Assembly: GCA_947475525.1 (NCBI GenBank)
Contig: CANJMI010000023.1
Coordinates: 29,552 to 93,551, forward strand
Direction of reading: 5' to 3'
Length of the DNA: 64,000 nucleotides
From: Polyangiaceae bacterium
GTDB lineage: Bacteria; Myxococcota_A; Polyangia; Polyangiales; Polyangiaceae
In this document: positions 42,458 to 50,514 of the stretch, one piece after another
How positions within the stretch are numbered: the first letter of the stretch is position 1
Layout of the letters: each line of letters begins with the position of its first letter
Program-made: the position numbers and the translations under genes
The notes under the pieces: generated by a model
Databases searched by the model: none
What the model was told of the DNA's origin: nothing
What the model saw: the letters and a program-made list of their open reading frames with translations, nothing else

Positions 42458-45282
42458 CCTCCTTCAGCGTCGCGCACGCAGAGCTCGTTCCCTACACGCT
42501 GGACATCGGCCGACCGCTCCGAACGGCGCGCGGCGACGTGCGTTTCCGGCGCGGTTACCTCGTCCGCATCGACGATGGCGAGGGGCACTCGGGCTGGGGC
42601 GACGCCGCGTGTTTTCCAGGGTTGGGTTCGAACGACGCGGCGGTCGGAGCGCGACTCGCGAACGCGATGGACCACTTTAAGGGGACGCGCTTCGTGTCGC
42701 TTCAATCGATCGAAGATTGGCTCGACCAAACCCCCTACGAGCCCGAAGCGCGGGCGGCCCTCGAGCTTGCGCTTCTCGACCTCCTCGGGCGCAGGACCGA
42801 CCGCCGAATCGCGGAACTGCTCGGCGGCGGTAGGAGCGCGCGGGCGGCCACGCACGTGTTGATAGGGTCCCTCGACGTGGACCTCGCGGCGACAGGAGCG
42901 TCCGCATTCAAGCTGAAAATCGGGCGCAACCTCGAGGACGACGTGAACCGCGTACGCGAGCTTCGACGTCGCGCGGGCGACACCGCGACGCTGCGGCTCG
43001 ACGCAGGCGGCGGCTATTCGTACGAGGACGCGGCGCGCGCCATCGAGCTTCTCGCTCCGCTGCGAGTCGACTTCATCGAAGATCCCGTTCGACCGGAAAA
43101 TCTCGAAGATATGGCGCGTTTATCGGAGCTCGGAGCTTCGCATGGCATCCGAATCGCCGCCGACGAGAACGTGACGGACGAGGCCTCGATCGACGCAATC
43201 GCCGATGCTCGCTGCGCCGCCGTCGTCATCCTTAAACCGATGTTCGTAGGCGGGCTCCTTGTCACGCGGCGCCTCGCACAGCGGGCCGCAGCTCGCGGCA
43301 TCGAAGCGGTCGTCACCCACGCGCTCGAGTCGGCGATTGGCCGCACGGGGACGATGCACCTCGCCGCAACGCTGCCCGGAACGCACGGCCTCGCCTGGTC
43401 GCCCGCCGAAGACCTCGCGCTCGCGCCCGAGCCTCGCGGGTCGTTCATCGAGCTGCCTCGTTCGGCGGGCCTCGGCATCACGCCGCGTAACGAGGCGCGG
43501 CGCGACTCACCCCGTCCCTCGGACACGCGCCCGCCGCGCGTGGTCCCGCACCCGGTCGCATCCAGTGCACTCGCGCGGCCCGACCACGTCGCGCTCGTTT
43601 TTGGCACAACGCAGCTCACCTACCGAGAGCTTGTGGCGCGCGTGGCGCGGCTGGCCGGTGCGCTCGGCCAACGCGGAATTCGGGCTGGAGAGCGCGTCAC
43701 CATCCAAGGAGCCGCGGACCTCGACTGGGTCGTCCTCTTTCACGCCATCGGTTGGCTTGGCGCGGTCGCCTGCCTCTTGCCCCATCGGGCCCGAGCCGCT
43801 GAGTCCGCGGCGATCTGCGCCGCGTTCGACGCATCGCACACCATCGACGCAAAGGACGCTGCCGCGGCCTCCGATGCTCACGCGGAGCCGCTGCCGGAGC
43901 CGAGCCTGCCCCTCGACTCGCCGCGCGTCGTCGTCGCTACCTCGGGCTCGACGGGCGTACCGCGGGCCATTGAGCTCACGACCGAGCAACTCGCATGGAA
44001 TGCCTTCGGCTCGGCGCTTCGGCTCGGGCATCACACCGACGACGCGTGGCTGTGTCCGCTGCCGCTGCATCACGTCGGCGGGCTATCGATCCTGTGGCGC
44101 ACGGCGCTCGGTGCCACCACGGCCATCCTCCACGAGCGCTTCGACGCGCAGGCCGTCGCCGCCGCGCTCGATTCGGGCGAGGTCACGCTCGCCTCCCTCA
44201 CGCCGACGATGCTGGAGCGGGTGCTCGACGTTCGGCCACCTTGTCCTCTCCACCCGCGGGTTCGCGCGGTGCTGCTCGGCGGGGGGCCCACGTCGGACGC
44301 GCTCCTCACGCGGTGCCGCAACCTCGGTGTTCCGGTTTCGCTCACCTGGGGGATGACCGAAGCGGCATCTCAAGTCGCCACCCGGGAGCCCGGTGACTGC
44401 TCCCCACTCGAGCATGGACTCCCGCCCCTCCCCTTCAATCGGGTGCACGTCGCGCGCGAGCGGCTCGTCGTCACCGGTCCAAGCGTAGGCGGAGAGCTCT
44501 CCTCCGGCGATCGCGGCAGCGTGCGCGAAGGATGGGTCGTCGTCACGGGACGCATCGATGACGTCATCGTTCACCGAGGCGAGAACATCGACCCTGTCGA
44601 CATCGAGCGCGCGCTCCTCGAGCACCCGGGCATTGCCGACGCGGCGGTCGTCGCTATCCCATCCGCGCCCCACGGGAGCGATCTTGGGGCGGTGCTCGTC
44701 GCTCGAAACGGCGCGCTCTCGAACGAGGCTGTGCTCGCGCATTGCCACGCGCGCCTTGCGAACTTCAAGGTGCCGACGCAGTTCGTGTGGCAGAGCGCGC
44801 TGCCGCGAACGTCGCTCGGCAAGCTCGCTCGCAGCTCACTGCGAGGCGTCTTCGAGGACGGAGACGCGCACGAGCGCATCGAAGACGCAGGCCGGTGGCC
44901 GAGCGGGCGTCATGTCGGCGATGTTCACGAAGACGTGAACAAGCTTGGCCCGAGCGCGCACGTCCTCGGCGCCACCAGCTCCGGTGAGGGTGTACGCAAA
45001 CGTCATCGACCGTTCACCGACACGCTCGACCGTGAGCGCGACATCGATGCGGTCGTGCAGGCGGATCGGCCTCACGAAATCCGCCTCGGCGTGGACGAGC
45101 GGCATGCCGACTCCAGAAGCGGCCAAGAGTCCGTCGATGCTCTCTCCGCCGGCGAGCAAGAGCTCCTCGTAGGTGGCATGGCACATCTCGAAGATGCGCC
45201 CGAAGAACACGATCCCCGCCCGATCGACCTCGTAAAAGCGCGCAGTGACTCGATGAACGAAAGGTACGACCATGAACGATGA
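42454..45282 (+). CDS. menC-menE: MenC-MenE fusion: o-succinylbenzoate synthase + OSB-CoA ligase
   Basis: Two enzymes in one frame. Residues 1-345 are an enolase-superfamily OSB synthase: Lys153/Lys155 in AFKLKIG, Asp183 in RLDAGGGYS, Glu209 in FIEDPV, Asp237 in AADENV, Lys261 in VILKPMFVGG. After a Pro/Arg linker, residues about 375-800 are an ANL ligase: VVVATSGSTGVPRAI, SLTWGMTEAASQV, VVTGRIDDVIVHRGENIDP and Lys790 in LPRTSLGKLARSS. The natural MenE end is near residue 800; the frame stays open 140 codons more, opposite the thioesterase gene, and that tail (for example GRHVGDVHEDVNKLG) looks like antisense translation with no fold. A frameshift hiding a normal stop cannot be excluded. Confidence 0.93.
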   Translation: MTSFSVAHAELVPYTLDIGRPLRTARGDVRFRRGYLVRIDDGEGHSGWGDAACFPGLGSNDAAVGARLANAMDHFKGTRFVSLQSIEDWLDQTPYEPEARAALELALLDLLGRRTDRRIAELLGGGRSARAATHVLIGSLDVDLAATGASAFKLKIGRNLEDDVNRVRELRRRAGDTATLRLDAGGGYSYEDAARAIELLAPLRVDFIEDPVRPENLEDMARLSELGASHGIRIAADENVTDEASIDAIADARCAAVVILKPMFVGGLLVTRRLAQRAAARGIEAVVTHALESAIGRTGTMHLAATLPGTHGLAWSPAEDLALAPEPRGSFIELPRSAGLGITPRNEARRDSPRPSDTRPPRVVPHPVASSALARPDHVALVFGTTQLTYRELVARVARLAGALGQRGIRAGERVTIQGAADLDWVVLFHAIGWLGAVACLLPHRARAAESAAICAAFDASHTIDAKDAAAASDAHAEPLPEPSLPLDSPRVVVATSGSTGVPRAIELTTEQLAWNAFGSALRLGHHTDDAWLCPLPLHHVGGLSILWRTALGATTAILHERFDAQAVAAALDSGEVTLASLTPTMLERVLDVRPPCPLHPRVRAVLLGGGPTSDALLTRCRNLGVPVSLTWGMTEAASQVATREPGDCSPLEHGLPPLPFNRVHVARERLVVTGPSVGGELSSGDRGSVREGWVVVTGRIDDVIVHRGENIDPVDIERALLEHPGIADAAVVAIPSAPHGSDLGAVLVARNGALSNEAVLAHCHARLANFKVPTQFVWQSALPRTSLGKLARSSLRGVFEDGDAHERIEDAGRWPSGRHVGDVHEDVNKLGPSAHVLGATSSGEGVRKRHRPFTDTLDRERDIDAVVQADRPHEIRLGVDERHADSRSGQESVDALSAGEQELLVGGMAHLEDAPEEHDPRPIDLVKARSDSMNERYDHER
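44836..45273 (-). CDS. Hotdog-fold acyl-CoA thioesterase, probable DHNA-CoA thioesterase
   Basis: 145 aa of the 4HBT/YbgC type: VTARFYEVDRAGIVFFGRIF with the catalytic Asp and the GIVFFGR turn, EMCHATYEELLLAGG, then VHAEADFVRPIRLHDRID and a last strand VHVFVNIADM. Inside a menaquinone operon its likely role is hydrolysis of 1,4-dihydroxynaphthoyl-CoA to DHNA, the step between MenB and MenA; this is inferred from context. It is encoded opposite to the operon, entirely within the 3' part of the menCE frame. Its ATG (45273) overlaps the ATG of the polyprenyl synthase (45272) in a single CATG. No strong SD is visible for it. Confidence 0.85.
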   Translation of the reverse strand: MVVPFVHRVTARFYEVDRAGIVFFGRIFEMCHATYEELLLAGGESIDGLLAASGVGMPLVHAEADFVRPIRLHDRIDVALTVERVGERSMTFAYTLTGAGGAEDVRARAKLVHVFVNIADMTPARPPACVFDALVRVSVLEDASQ

Positions 45283-46357
45283 TAGCAGGCTTAGCGCCGT
45301 TGCAAGCCGCAGCGCAGCGCCCCGCACCCTCGGCTCGCTCCGCGCCGCCACCGAAAAGGCTGGCTTCGGTAGCCTCACCTCGCGACTCGACGAGCTGCGC
45401 GAGTGGCTCGCGGGGGACCTTCAGGCGATCGAAAGCGAGCTCGACGCGCTCGTGCGCGGGGGCTCAGGCGACCTTGCCGAACGAGCAGCGGCGCACCTGC
45501 TCGGGCAACGAGGCAAGCGCATACGACCGGTCTGCGCCTTACTCGGCGCGCGCTTCGCCGGGGCTGGAGGCGACCTCCGGGCGCGCGACCTCGCCGTCGC
45601 GAGCGAGCTTGTGCACGCGGCCACGCTCCTCCACGACGATGTGATCGACAACGGCGACGAACGCCGAGGGGCCGCCGCCGCGCGCGTGCTCTTCGGCAAC
45701 TCGGCGAGCATTCTCGCAGGCGATTACTTGCTGATCGAGGCGCTCGGACGCGTCCAACGAACCGGCGAGCCGCAGGTCCTTACCGACCTGCTCGCCACGA
45801 TATCGAAGATGGTGGCGGCGGAGGCTCTTCAGCTCGAGCGACGCGGCACCCTCGAGCCCTCACGGGAGGTGTACCTTCGAATCGTCGACGGTAAAACCGC
45901 GAGCTTGTTTCAGTGGGCGCTCTCGGCCGGCGCGCGCCTCGGTCAACTCACCGAGCCGCAGCACGCCGCCCTCGCCACCGCGGGGATGGCGCTCGGTCGT
46001 GCCTTTCAATTGATCGACGATGCGCTCGATCTCGAAGGAGAATCGGCGGTCATTGGAAAAGACCTCTTCGCCGACCTCGAGCAAGGGAAGCTCACGTGGC
46101 CGACGCTGATCGCGGCGGAGCGTGACGCGGGGCTGCTGGGTGAGCTACAAACCATCGCCCGCGACGGCTTGCCCAACCACGCACTCTTGATGAACCTGCT
46201 CGAGCGAATCCGGGCGACGGGTGGCGTCGAAGCCGCTCGCCAGTTCGCGCTCGACGAAGCCCAACGAGCGGAGGTGGCACTCACCCTGCTGCCGGAGGGC
46301 CTCGCCCGCAGCACCTTTCACGCCGTTTTATCGGCCGCCGTCAACCGCCGCGCCTGA
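45272..46357 (+). CDS. Trans-polyprenyl diphosphate synthase (menaquinone side chain)
   Basis: Builds the long isoprenoid tail for MenA. First Asp-rich motif LVHAATLLHDDVIDNGDERRG and second AFQLIDDALDLEGE, with GKRIRPVCALLGAR and GNSASILAGDYLLIEALG also conserved; KTASLFQWALSAGA is the usual helix between. 361 aa, with about 30 extra N-terminal residues. ATG 45272 is preceded by AAAGG at about 8 nt and overlaps the menCE stop by 11 nt. Chain length (heptaprenyl to octaprenyl) cannot be read from the sequence alone. Confidence 0.93.
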   Translation: MNDDSRLSAVASRSAAPRTLGSLRAATEKAGFGSLTSRLDELREWLAGDLQAIESELDALVRGGSGDLAERAAAHLLGQRGKRIRPVCALLGARFAGAGGDLRARDLAVASELVHAATLLHDDVIDNGDERRGAAAARVLFGNSASILAGDYLLIEALGRVQRTGEPQVLTDLLATISKMVAAEALQLERRGTLEPSREVYLRIVDGKTASLFQWALSAGARLGQLTEPQHAALATAGMALGRAFQLIDDALDLEGESAVIGKDLFADLEQGKLTWPTLIAAERDAGLLGELQTIARDGLPNHALLMNLLERIRATGGVEAARQFALDEAQRAEVALTLLPEGLARSTFHAVLSAAVNRRA

Positions 46358-46372
46358 TTCGAAGGAAACGCC

Positions 46373-47374
46373 ATGCTCGTCACACTCAACGACCCCCGCG
46401 ACGCTCAACGCGTTGCCGCTCGTCTTCAAGCGCTCGGCCTTTGGACCGAGCCACTAACCCACGGCTCCGCGACCCGAGCGCTGCTCGTGCGCGCGGATTC
46501 CGCGCATGTTTCCGCCGAGTTGATCGAGGCGATCGACGGCGTTGCGGCCGTGCTCATGCCGCCCCGAATCCATCCGCGCGTCGATGCTCTCGCTGGGACG
46601 TGCGTCACCGTGGGGCCGCTCACGATAGGCGCTGGCGCTCTGCCCGTGCTGATAGCGGGGCCGTGCAGCGTGGAATCGGTTGCACAGATCGACGCCGCCG
46701 CGCGCGCCGTCAAAGCCGCAGGTGGGAGCGTGCTCCGCGGCGGAGCCTTCAAGCCCAGATCCTCGCCGTATAGTTTCTCGGGCCACGGCCGCGACGCGCT
46801 CGACTGGCTCTACGATGCCGGCCAGGCAAACGGCCTCGCGGTCGTCACCGAGGTCTTGAGCGAGCGCGACGTCGAGGTTGTGGCTGCGCGTGCGGACATG
46901 CTTCAAGTTGGGTCGCGCAACATGCAGGCGTTCGCTCTCTTGAAGGCCGTCGGGAGCGCCGGAAAACCCGTCATGCTGAAGCGCGGCATGGCGGCCACAG
47001 TCGAAGAGTGGCTGCTCGCCGCCGAGCACTTGCTCCTGGCCGGAGCGAGCGGCGTCGTCTTTTGCGAACGCGGGCTCCGCAGCTTCGATCCCTCGACCCG
47101 AAACCTACTCGACCTCGGCGCCGTGGCCCTGCTCGCACACGTGCATCGACTCCCCGTCGTGGTCGACCCGTCGCACGCCGCTGGCCGTCGCGACCTGATA
47201 GCTCCACTCGCACGCGCCGCGCTCGCCGCCGGTGCGCACGGCCTCATCGTCGAGTGTCACCCGGAGCCCGGACGCGCCGCGAGTGACGGGCCCCAAGCCC
47301 TTGATCCAGACGCTCTCGCGGACCTCGCGCGCCACTGCGAAGTTTACCCTGCACCGAAAGGAAGCGCACCTTGA
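46373..47374 (+). CDS. aroF: DAHP synthase, type I-beta (3-deoxy-7-phosphoheptulonate synthase)
   Basis: First step of the shikimate pathway: condenses phosphoenolpyruvate and erythrose 4-phosphate. A ferredoxin-like regulatory N-terminal domain (residues 1-70, MLVTLNDPRDAQRVAARLQAL) precedes the catalytic barrel: VLIAGPCSVESVAQ, LRGGAFKPRSSPYSFSG, MLQVGSRNMQAFALL, PVMLKRGMAATVEEWL, GVVFCERGLRSF, VVVDPSHAAGRRDL and IVECHPEPGRAASDGPQAL with the metal ligands. Its presence between men genes suggests the operon also increases chorismate supply. It is 15 nt after the prenyl synthase and overlaps the methyltransferase start. Confidence 0.95.
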   Translation: MLVTLNDPRDAQRVAARLQALGLWTEPLTHGSATRALLVRADSAHVSAELIEAIDGVAAVLMPPRIHPRVDALAGTCVTVGPLTIGAGALPVLIAGPCSVESVAQIDAAARAVKAAGGSVLRGGAFKPRSSPYSFSGHGRDALDWLYDAGQANGLAVVTEVLSERDVEVVAARADMLQVGSRNMQAFALLKAVGSAGKPVMLKRGMAATVEEWLLAAEHLLLAGASGVVFCERGLRSFDPSTRNLLDLGAVALLAHVHRLPVVVDPSHAAGRRDLIAPLARAALAAGAHGLIVECHPEPGRAASDGPQALDPDALADLARHCEVYPAPKGSAP

Positions 47375-48108
47375 GCACCGAGACCAGCACCCCCGGCACG
47401 CGCGGCGGCAGCGGAGCCATGTTCGACCGCATCGCTCCGCGCTACGACCTCCTCAATCGCGTGATGAGCTTCGGCCTCGACGCGAGCTGGCGCCGCCTCC
47501 TCGTGAAAAACCTGTTCGAGCCCGTACCGGCCGCCGGCGACGCAAGCACGCGCCTTCAGGTCCTCGATGTCGCCACCGGCACCGCCGACGTCGCGATCGC
47601 CATCGCCCGCGCCTACCCCACGGCGCGCGTCACAGGACTCGATCCGTCAATTGAAATGCTGGCCGTTGGCAACACGAAGCTCGCCCGCGAGGACCTCGCC
47701 GAGCGCGTCTCGCTGTGCGCAGGGACCGCCGAGGCGCTGCCCTTCGAAGACGAAAGCTTCGCGGCCTCGTGCATCTCTTTCGGGATTCGCAACGTGCCCG
47801 ATCGGATGAAGGGCCTCCGCGAAATGGCCCGCGTGACGCAGCGTGGCGGCCGCGTACTTGTCCTCGAATTGAATGAGCCTACGAGTGGAATTCTTGCGCC
47901 GCTCGCCAAGCTGCACGTCCACCACGTGGTGCCGCGCCTCGGCGCGTGGCTCAGCGGCGCGAAAGAATACCGCTACCTTCAGCAATCGATCGCGGCGTTT
48001 CCGTCACCGCAAGAGTTCGCCGAGATGATGGCCGGCGCGGGGCTCTCGGTCGAGGCGCTGGTGCCACTCGCGTTCGGCAGCGCGCATCTCTACGTGGCGC
48101 GGGCCTAA
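47371..48108 (+). CDS. menG/ubiE: Demethylmenaquinone methyltransferase
   Basis: Final SAM-dependent C-methylation of demethylmenaquinone (and ubiquinone where made). UbiE signatures: GAMFDRIAPRYDLLNRVMSFGLD, QVLDVATGTADVAIAIA (SAM site), VTGLDPSIEMLAVG, LPFEDESFAASCISFGIRNVPD and RVLVLELNEPTSG, with KEYRYLQQSIAAFPSPQEF near the end. 245 aa. The start is TTG 47371, overlapping the aroF stop as TTGA, with AAAGGAAG a few bases upstream. Confidence 0.95.
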   Translation: MSTETSTPGTRGGSGAMFDRIAPRYDLLNRVMSFGLDASWRRLLVKNLFEPVPAAGDASTRLQVLDVATGTADVAIAIARAYPTARVTGLDPSIEMLAVGNTKLAREDLAERVSLCAGTAEALPFEDESFAASCISFGIRNVPDRMKGLREMARVTQRGGRVLVLELNEPTSGILAPLAKLHVHHVVPRLGAWLSGAKEYRYLQQSIAAFPSPQEFAEMMAGAGLSVEALVPLAFGSAHLYVARA

Positions 48109-48127
48109 CCGGAGAGCTCGAGCCCCC

Positions 48128-48493
48128 ATGCGAGAACTCTTCGCCGTTGCCCTTGGAGGAGCCATGGGTTCCATCGCGCGTTACGGCGTCGGGGAGTGGG
48201 CTCAGCGCAGCCTTGGCAGTGCGTTCCCCTACGGGACCCTGCTCGTCAACGCCGTAGGCTCAATCGCACTCGGCGTCGTGCTCGGCATGACGGCGACGGG
48301 GCGCTTGCCGGCCGGAGGCAAATTGCTGCTAGGAACTGGATTTTGCGGCGGCTTCACGACCTTCTCGACGTTCAGCGTCGAGACCATCGCGCTCTTGCAA
48401 AAACAGGAACTCGGTCTGGCCGCCGTCTACCTCGCGCTGAGCCTAGGCCTCGGTTTCGCAGGCGCGGCCATCGGGCTCGCCTTGGGGCGCTGA
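48128..48493 (+). CDS. crcB: Fluoride exporter (Fluc/CrcB)
   Basis: 121 aa, four membrane helices. Conserved pore residues occur in SIARYGVGEWAQ, FPYGTLLVNAVGS (Asn of the fluoride path) and GTGFCGGFTTFSTFSVET (Phe box and Na+ site). CrcB works as an antiparallel dimer that removes cytoplasmic fluoride. It is 20 nt after the methyltransferase, thus last in the operon. No fluoride riboswitch precedes it in that gap. Its link to quinone synthesis is probably only positional. Confidence 0.93.
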   Translation: MRELFAVALGGAMGSIARYGVGEWAQRSLGSAFPYGTLLVNAVGSIALGVVLGMTATGRLPAGGKLLLGTGFCGGFTTFSTFSVETIALLQKQELGLAAVYLALSLGLGFAGAAIGLALGR

Positions 48494-48501
48494 GCCGCGG
48501 T

Positions 48502-49785
48502 TCAGTTGACGACGGTCTCGCAGCCGTAGACGATCTCGACGACGTTGTCGGCGGCGCTCTTGGCTTGGTCGCACGTCGCCGGGCAGAGCACGAGCGACTT
48601 GGGCTTCGAGGGGTCGTCGTAGTACCAGCCGCCTTTCGCGCAGGAGGCGGCGTCCTTCACGAGAGCGACGGCCTTCGGTCCTTTGCCGCCCGAGGCAAGC
48701 GTCACGTTGACGAGGTCATAATTGATCACGCCGGAGACCACCGGGACGTCGTAGTGGCACGCGATGGACACCGCGCGAATCGCATGGAGTGCGTCCGTGA
48801 ACGCTTGGGTCGCCTGCGCATTCGCGTCGACGAGGAATGCCTTCTTCGAGCCGCCCGACGCCGCAATCGCGTGGAGGTTCTGGACGCTCGTGCCGACACC
48901 GATGACGAACGTTTTCACGGGTTCGGGAGCCGACGCCGCCGCGGCCGCTAGCCCCGCAATCTCCGCGATCCCCTGCGGCTGGCACTCGGTCGGCTCGCCG
49001 TCGGTCGCGAGCACCACGACCACCGCTTTCGACGGGTCCGCCTTCGCGAGCGCGCTCGCTTGCTCGAGGGCTCCCTGCATCGCGGGCCCCGTCGGTGTTC
49101 CACCACCCGGGGATGCCCCGGCCAGCGACACTTGAAGGGCCGCCGCGACGCCCGGCAGCGGAGCCATCGTCACGTCGAGGGCTGCGTAATCCGCCACCTC
49201 GCAGCTGCTGTTGCCTCCGCCCGCGTGACAAAAGAAACCGTCGCAGATCCCGCCTTTATCGCAGTCGTCGTCGGACCAGCAGAACTCACCCGTTGGCAGG
49301 GCGCAGCAGCCGTTGAAGCACACGCCGCAGCCAAAGTCGCAAGGGAGACAGAGATTCGAATAACTGTCCGGGAAGTAGCTGAGGCCCACGCCGATCCCAT
49401 CGCTGACGGGGTCGGCCGCGAACACCTGAATCGCGGAAGTCACCGCATCCCAGCGGCCCCCCTCTTCCATCGAGCCCGAGCGATCCACGACGAGCACCAT
49501 GTCGAGCTGTTTCTGCTTCGCCGTCGCCACGTCGGTCGCGCAGGTCTCGAAGCTCACCTCGGGGACCTCCGAGGAGCCGCCCGCTCCACCGCCCCCACCC
49601 GTGCCCACCGAGGAGCCACCCGCTCCCCCGGCCCCGCCCGTCCCCACCGAGAGCCCTCCGCCGGTACCGACCGGTGAGCCTGTGTCACTCGGAATTGCCA
49701 CCGTGGGTCCGCGGCCCGTCTGCTCACCGAGTCCGCACGCGACGAGGAACAACGAAGTGGCGCAGATAGTCGATAATTTATTCAT
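48502..49785 (-). CDS. vWA-domain lipoprotein
   Basis: Start ATG 49785, signal with lipobox LFLVAC. A Gly/Thr/Ser linker (about residues 20-75, units like GGAGGSSVGTGG) leads to a von Willebrand factor A domain: MVLVVDRSGSMEEGG carries the MIDAS DxSxS, GGTPTGPAM the Thr and VVVLATDGEPTEC the Asp. A Cys-rich insertion (CLPCDFGCGVCFNGCCAL to CDKGGICDGFFC) is placed inside the vWA domain. The C-terminus has three more Cys. Metal-dependent protein contact at the cell surface is expected. Convergent with crcB at 8 nt. Confidence 0.9.
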   Translation of the reverse strand: MNKLSTICATSLFLVACGLGEQTGRGPTVAIPSDTGSPVGTGGGLSVGTGGAGGAGGSSVGTGGGGGAGGSSEVPEVSFETCATDVATAKQKQLDMVLVVDRSGSMEEGGRWDAVTSAIQVFAADPVSDGIGVGLSYFPDSYSNLCLPCDFGCGVCFNGCCALPTGEFCWSDDDCDKGGICDGFFCHAGGGNSSCEVADYAALDVTMAPLPGVAAALQVSLAGASPGGGTPTGPAMQGALEQASALAKADPSKAVVVVLATDGEPTECQPQGIAEIAGLAAAAASAPEPVKTFVIGVGTSVQNLHAIAASGGSKKAFLVDANAQATQAFTDALHAIRAVSIACHYDVPVVSGVINYDLVNVTLASGGKGPKAVALVKDAASCAKGGWYYDDPSKPKSLVLCPATCDQAKSAADNVVEIVYGCETVVN

Positions 49786-50003
49786 AATGATTCGATTCGG
49801 GTGAAGGCGCGAGTTGCGGCGGCACCCTAGGCGAGCGCAGCACCTTCGCACAACTGACATTTGACCGGCCAGCCGGCCTATATTGAAACCACCGAGGCGA
49901 ACACAAGCGCGACGGCGTGGTTCTCCCCGGCTCGAGGCCCCGCGCGAACGCCCGGTTACGAGCGACCTTGACGGTAGCAACGCGCCTGTCTAAACCCGCA
50001 CGG

Positions 50004-50480
50004 GTGAGCTGTGCCTGTGGCCTCGAGCCCAACATTGAAGCGTGCTGTGGCCGATACATCTCGGGCAAGGAGTTTGCCCCGACCCCTGAAGCGCTGATGC
50101 GCTCGCGCTACTCCGCCTATGCCACCGGTGCCGTGGAGTACGTCGTCGCGACCCACGATCCCAACAAGCGCGACGAAGTCGACGAGAGCGCCGCGCGCGA
50201 GTGGAGCCGAAGCGCCACGTGGGACGGCTTGCAGGTGCACGAATCGACCACCGACGGCGACAACGGCATCGTCGAGTTCACCGCGAGCTACACCTTGCGC
50301 GGCCAGAAGCTGCGCCACCGGGAGCGCGCCGTCTTCAAACACCTGAACGGCCGCTGGCTCTACCACGACGGCGCGATGGTCAAGCCACCGCCCGCCACCC
50401 GCACCGAGCCGCGAATCGGCCGCAACGACCCGTGTCACTGCGCGAGCGGCAAGAAATTCAAGAAGTGCTGCGGCGCGTGA
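50004..50480 (+). CDS. YchJ-family protein with SEC-C motifs
   Basis: About 158 aa from GTG 50004, giving [20 protein letters not shown], aligned with the first residues of YchJ (a zinc-binding SEC-C-like start). The middle has [23 protein letters not shown] and a cystatin/NTF2-like domain, ending with the full SEC-C zinc motif [21 protein letters not shown]. The open frame reaches GTG 49917, but the extra residues do not fit family starts. SEC-C motifs bind zinc and mediate contacts with SecB or ribosomal partners; the function of YchJ itself is unknown. It is divergent from the vWA gene across 218 nt. Confidence 0.88.
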   Translation: MSCACGLEPNIEACCGRYISGKEFAPTPEALMRSRYSAYATGAVEYVVATHDPNKRDEVDESAAREWSRSATWDGLQVHESTTDGDNGIVEFTASYTLRGQKLRHRERAVFKHLNGRWLYHDGAMVKPPPATRTEPRIGRNDPCHCASGKKFKKCCGA

Positions 50481-50514
50481 GCGAAAGGCTGCCGCGTTCG
50501 AGCGGCGGCTTTGC

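Noticed and set aside
44854..45282. C-terminal 140 residues of the MenCE frame as an extra functional domain
   Set aside because: The sequence is the exact antisense of a well-supported thioesterase and resembles no fold; treated as read-on.
48109..48127. Fluoride riboswitch before crcB
   Set aside because: Only 19 nt separate crcB from the preceding gene, and no riboswitch-like fold fits there.
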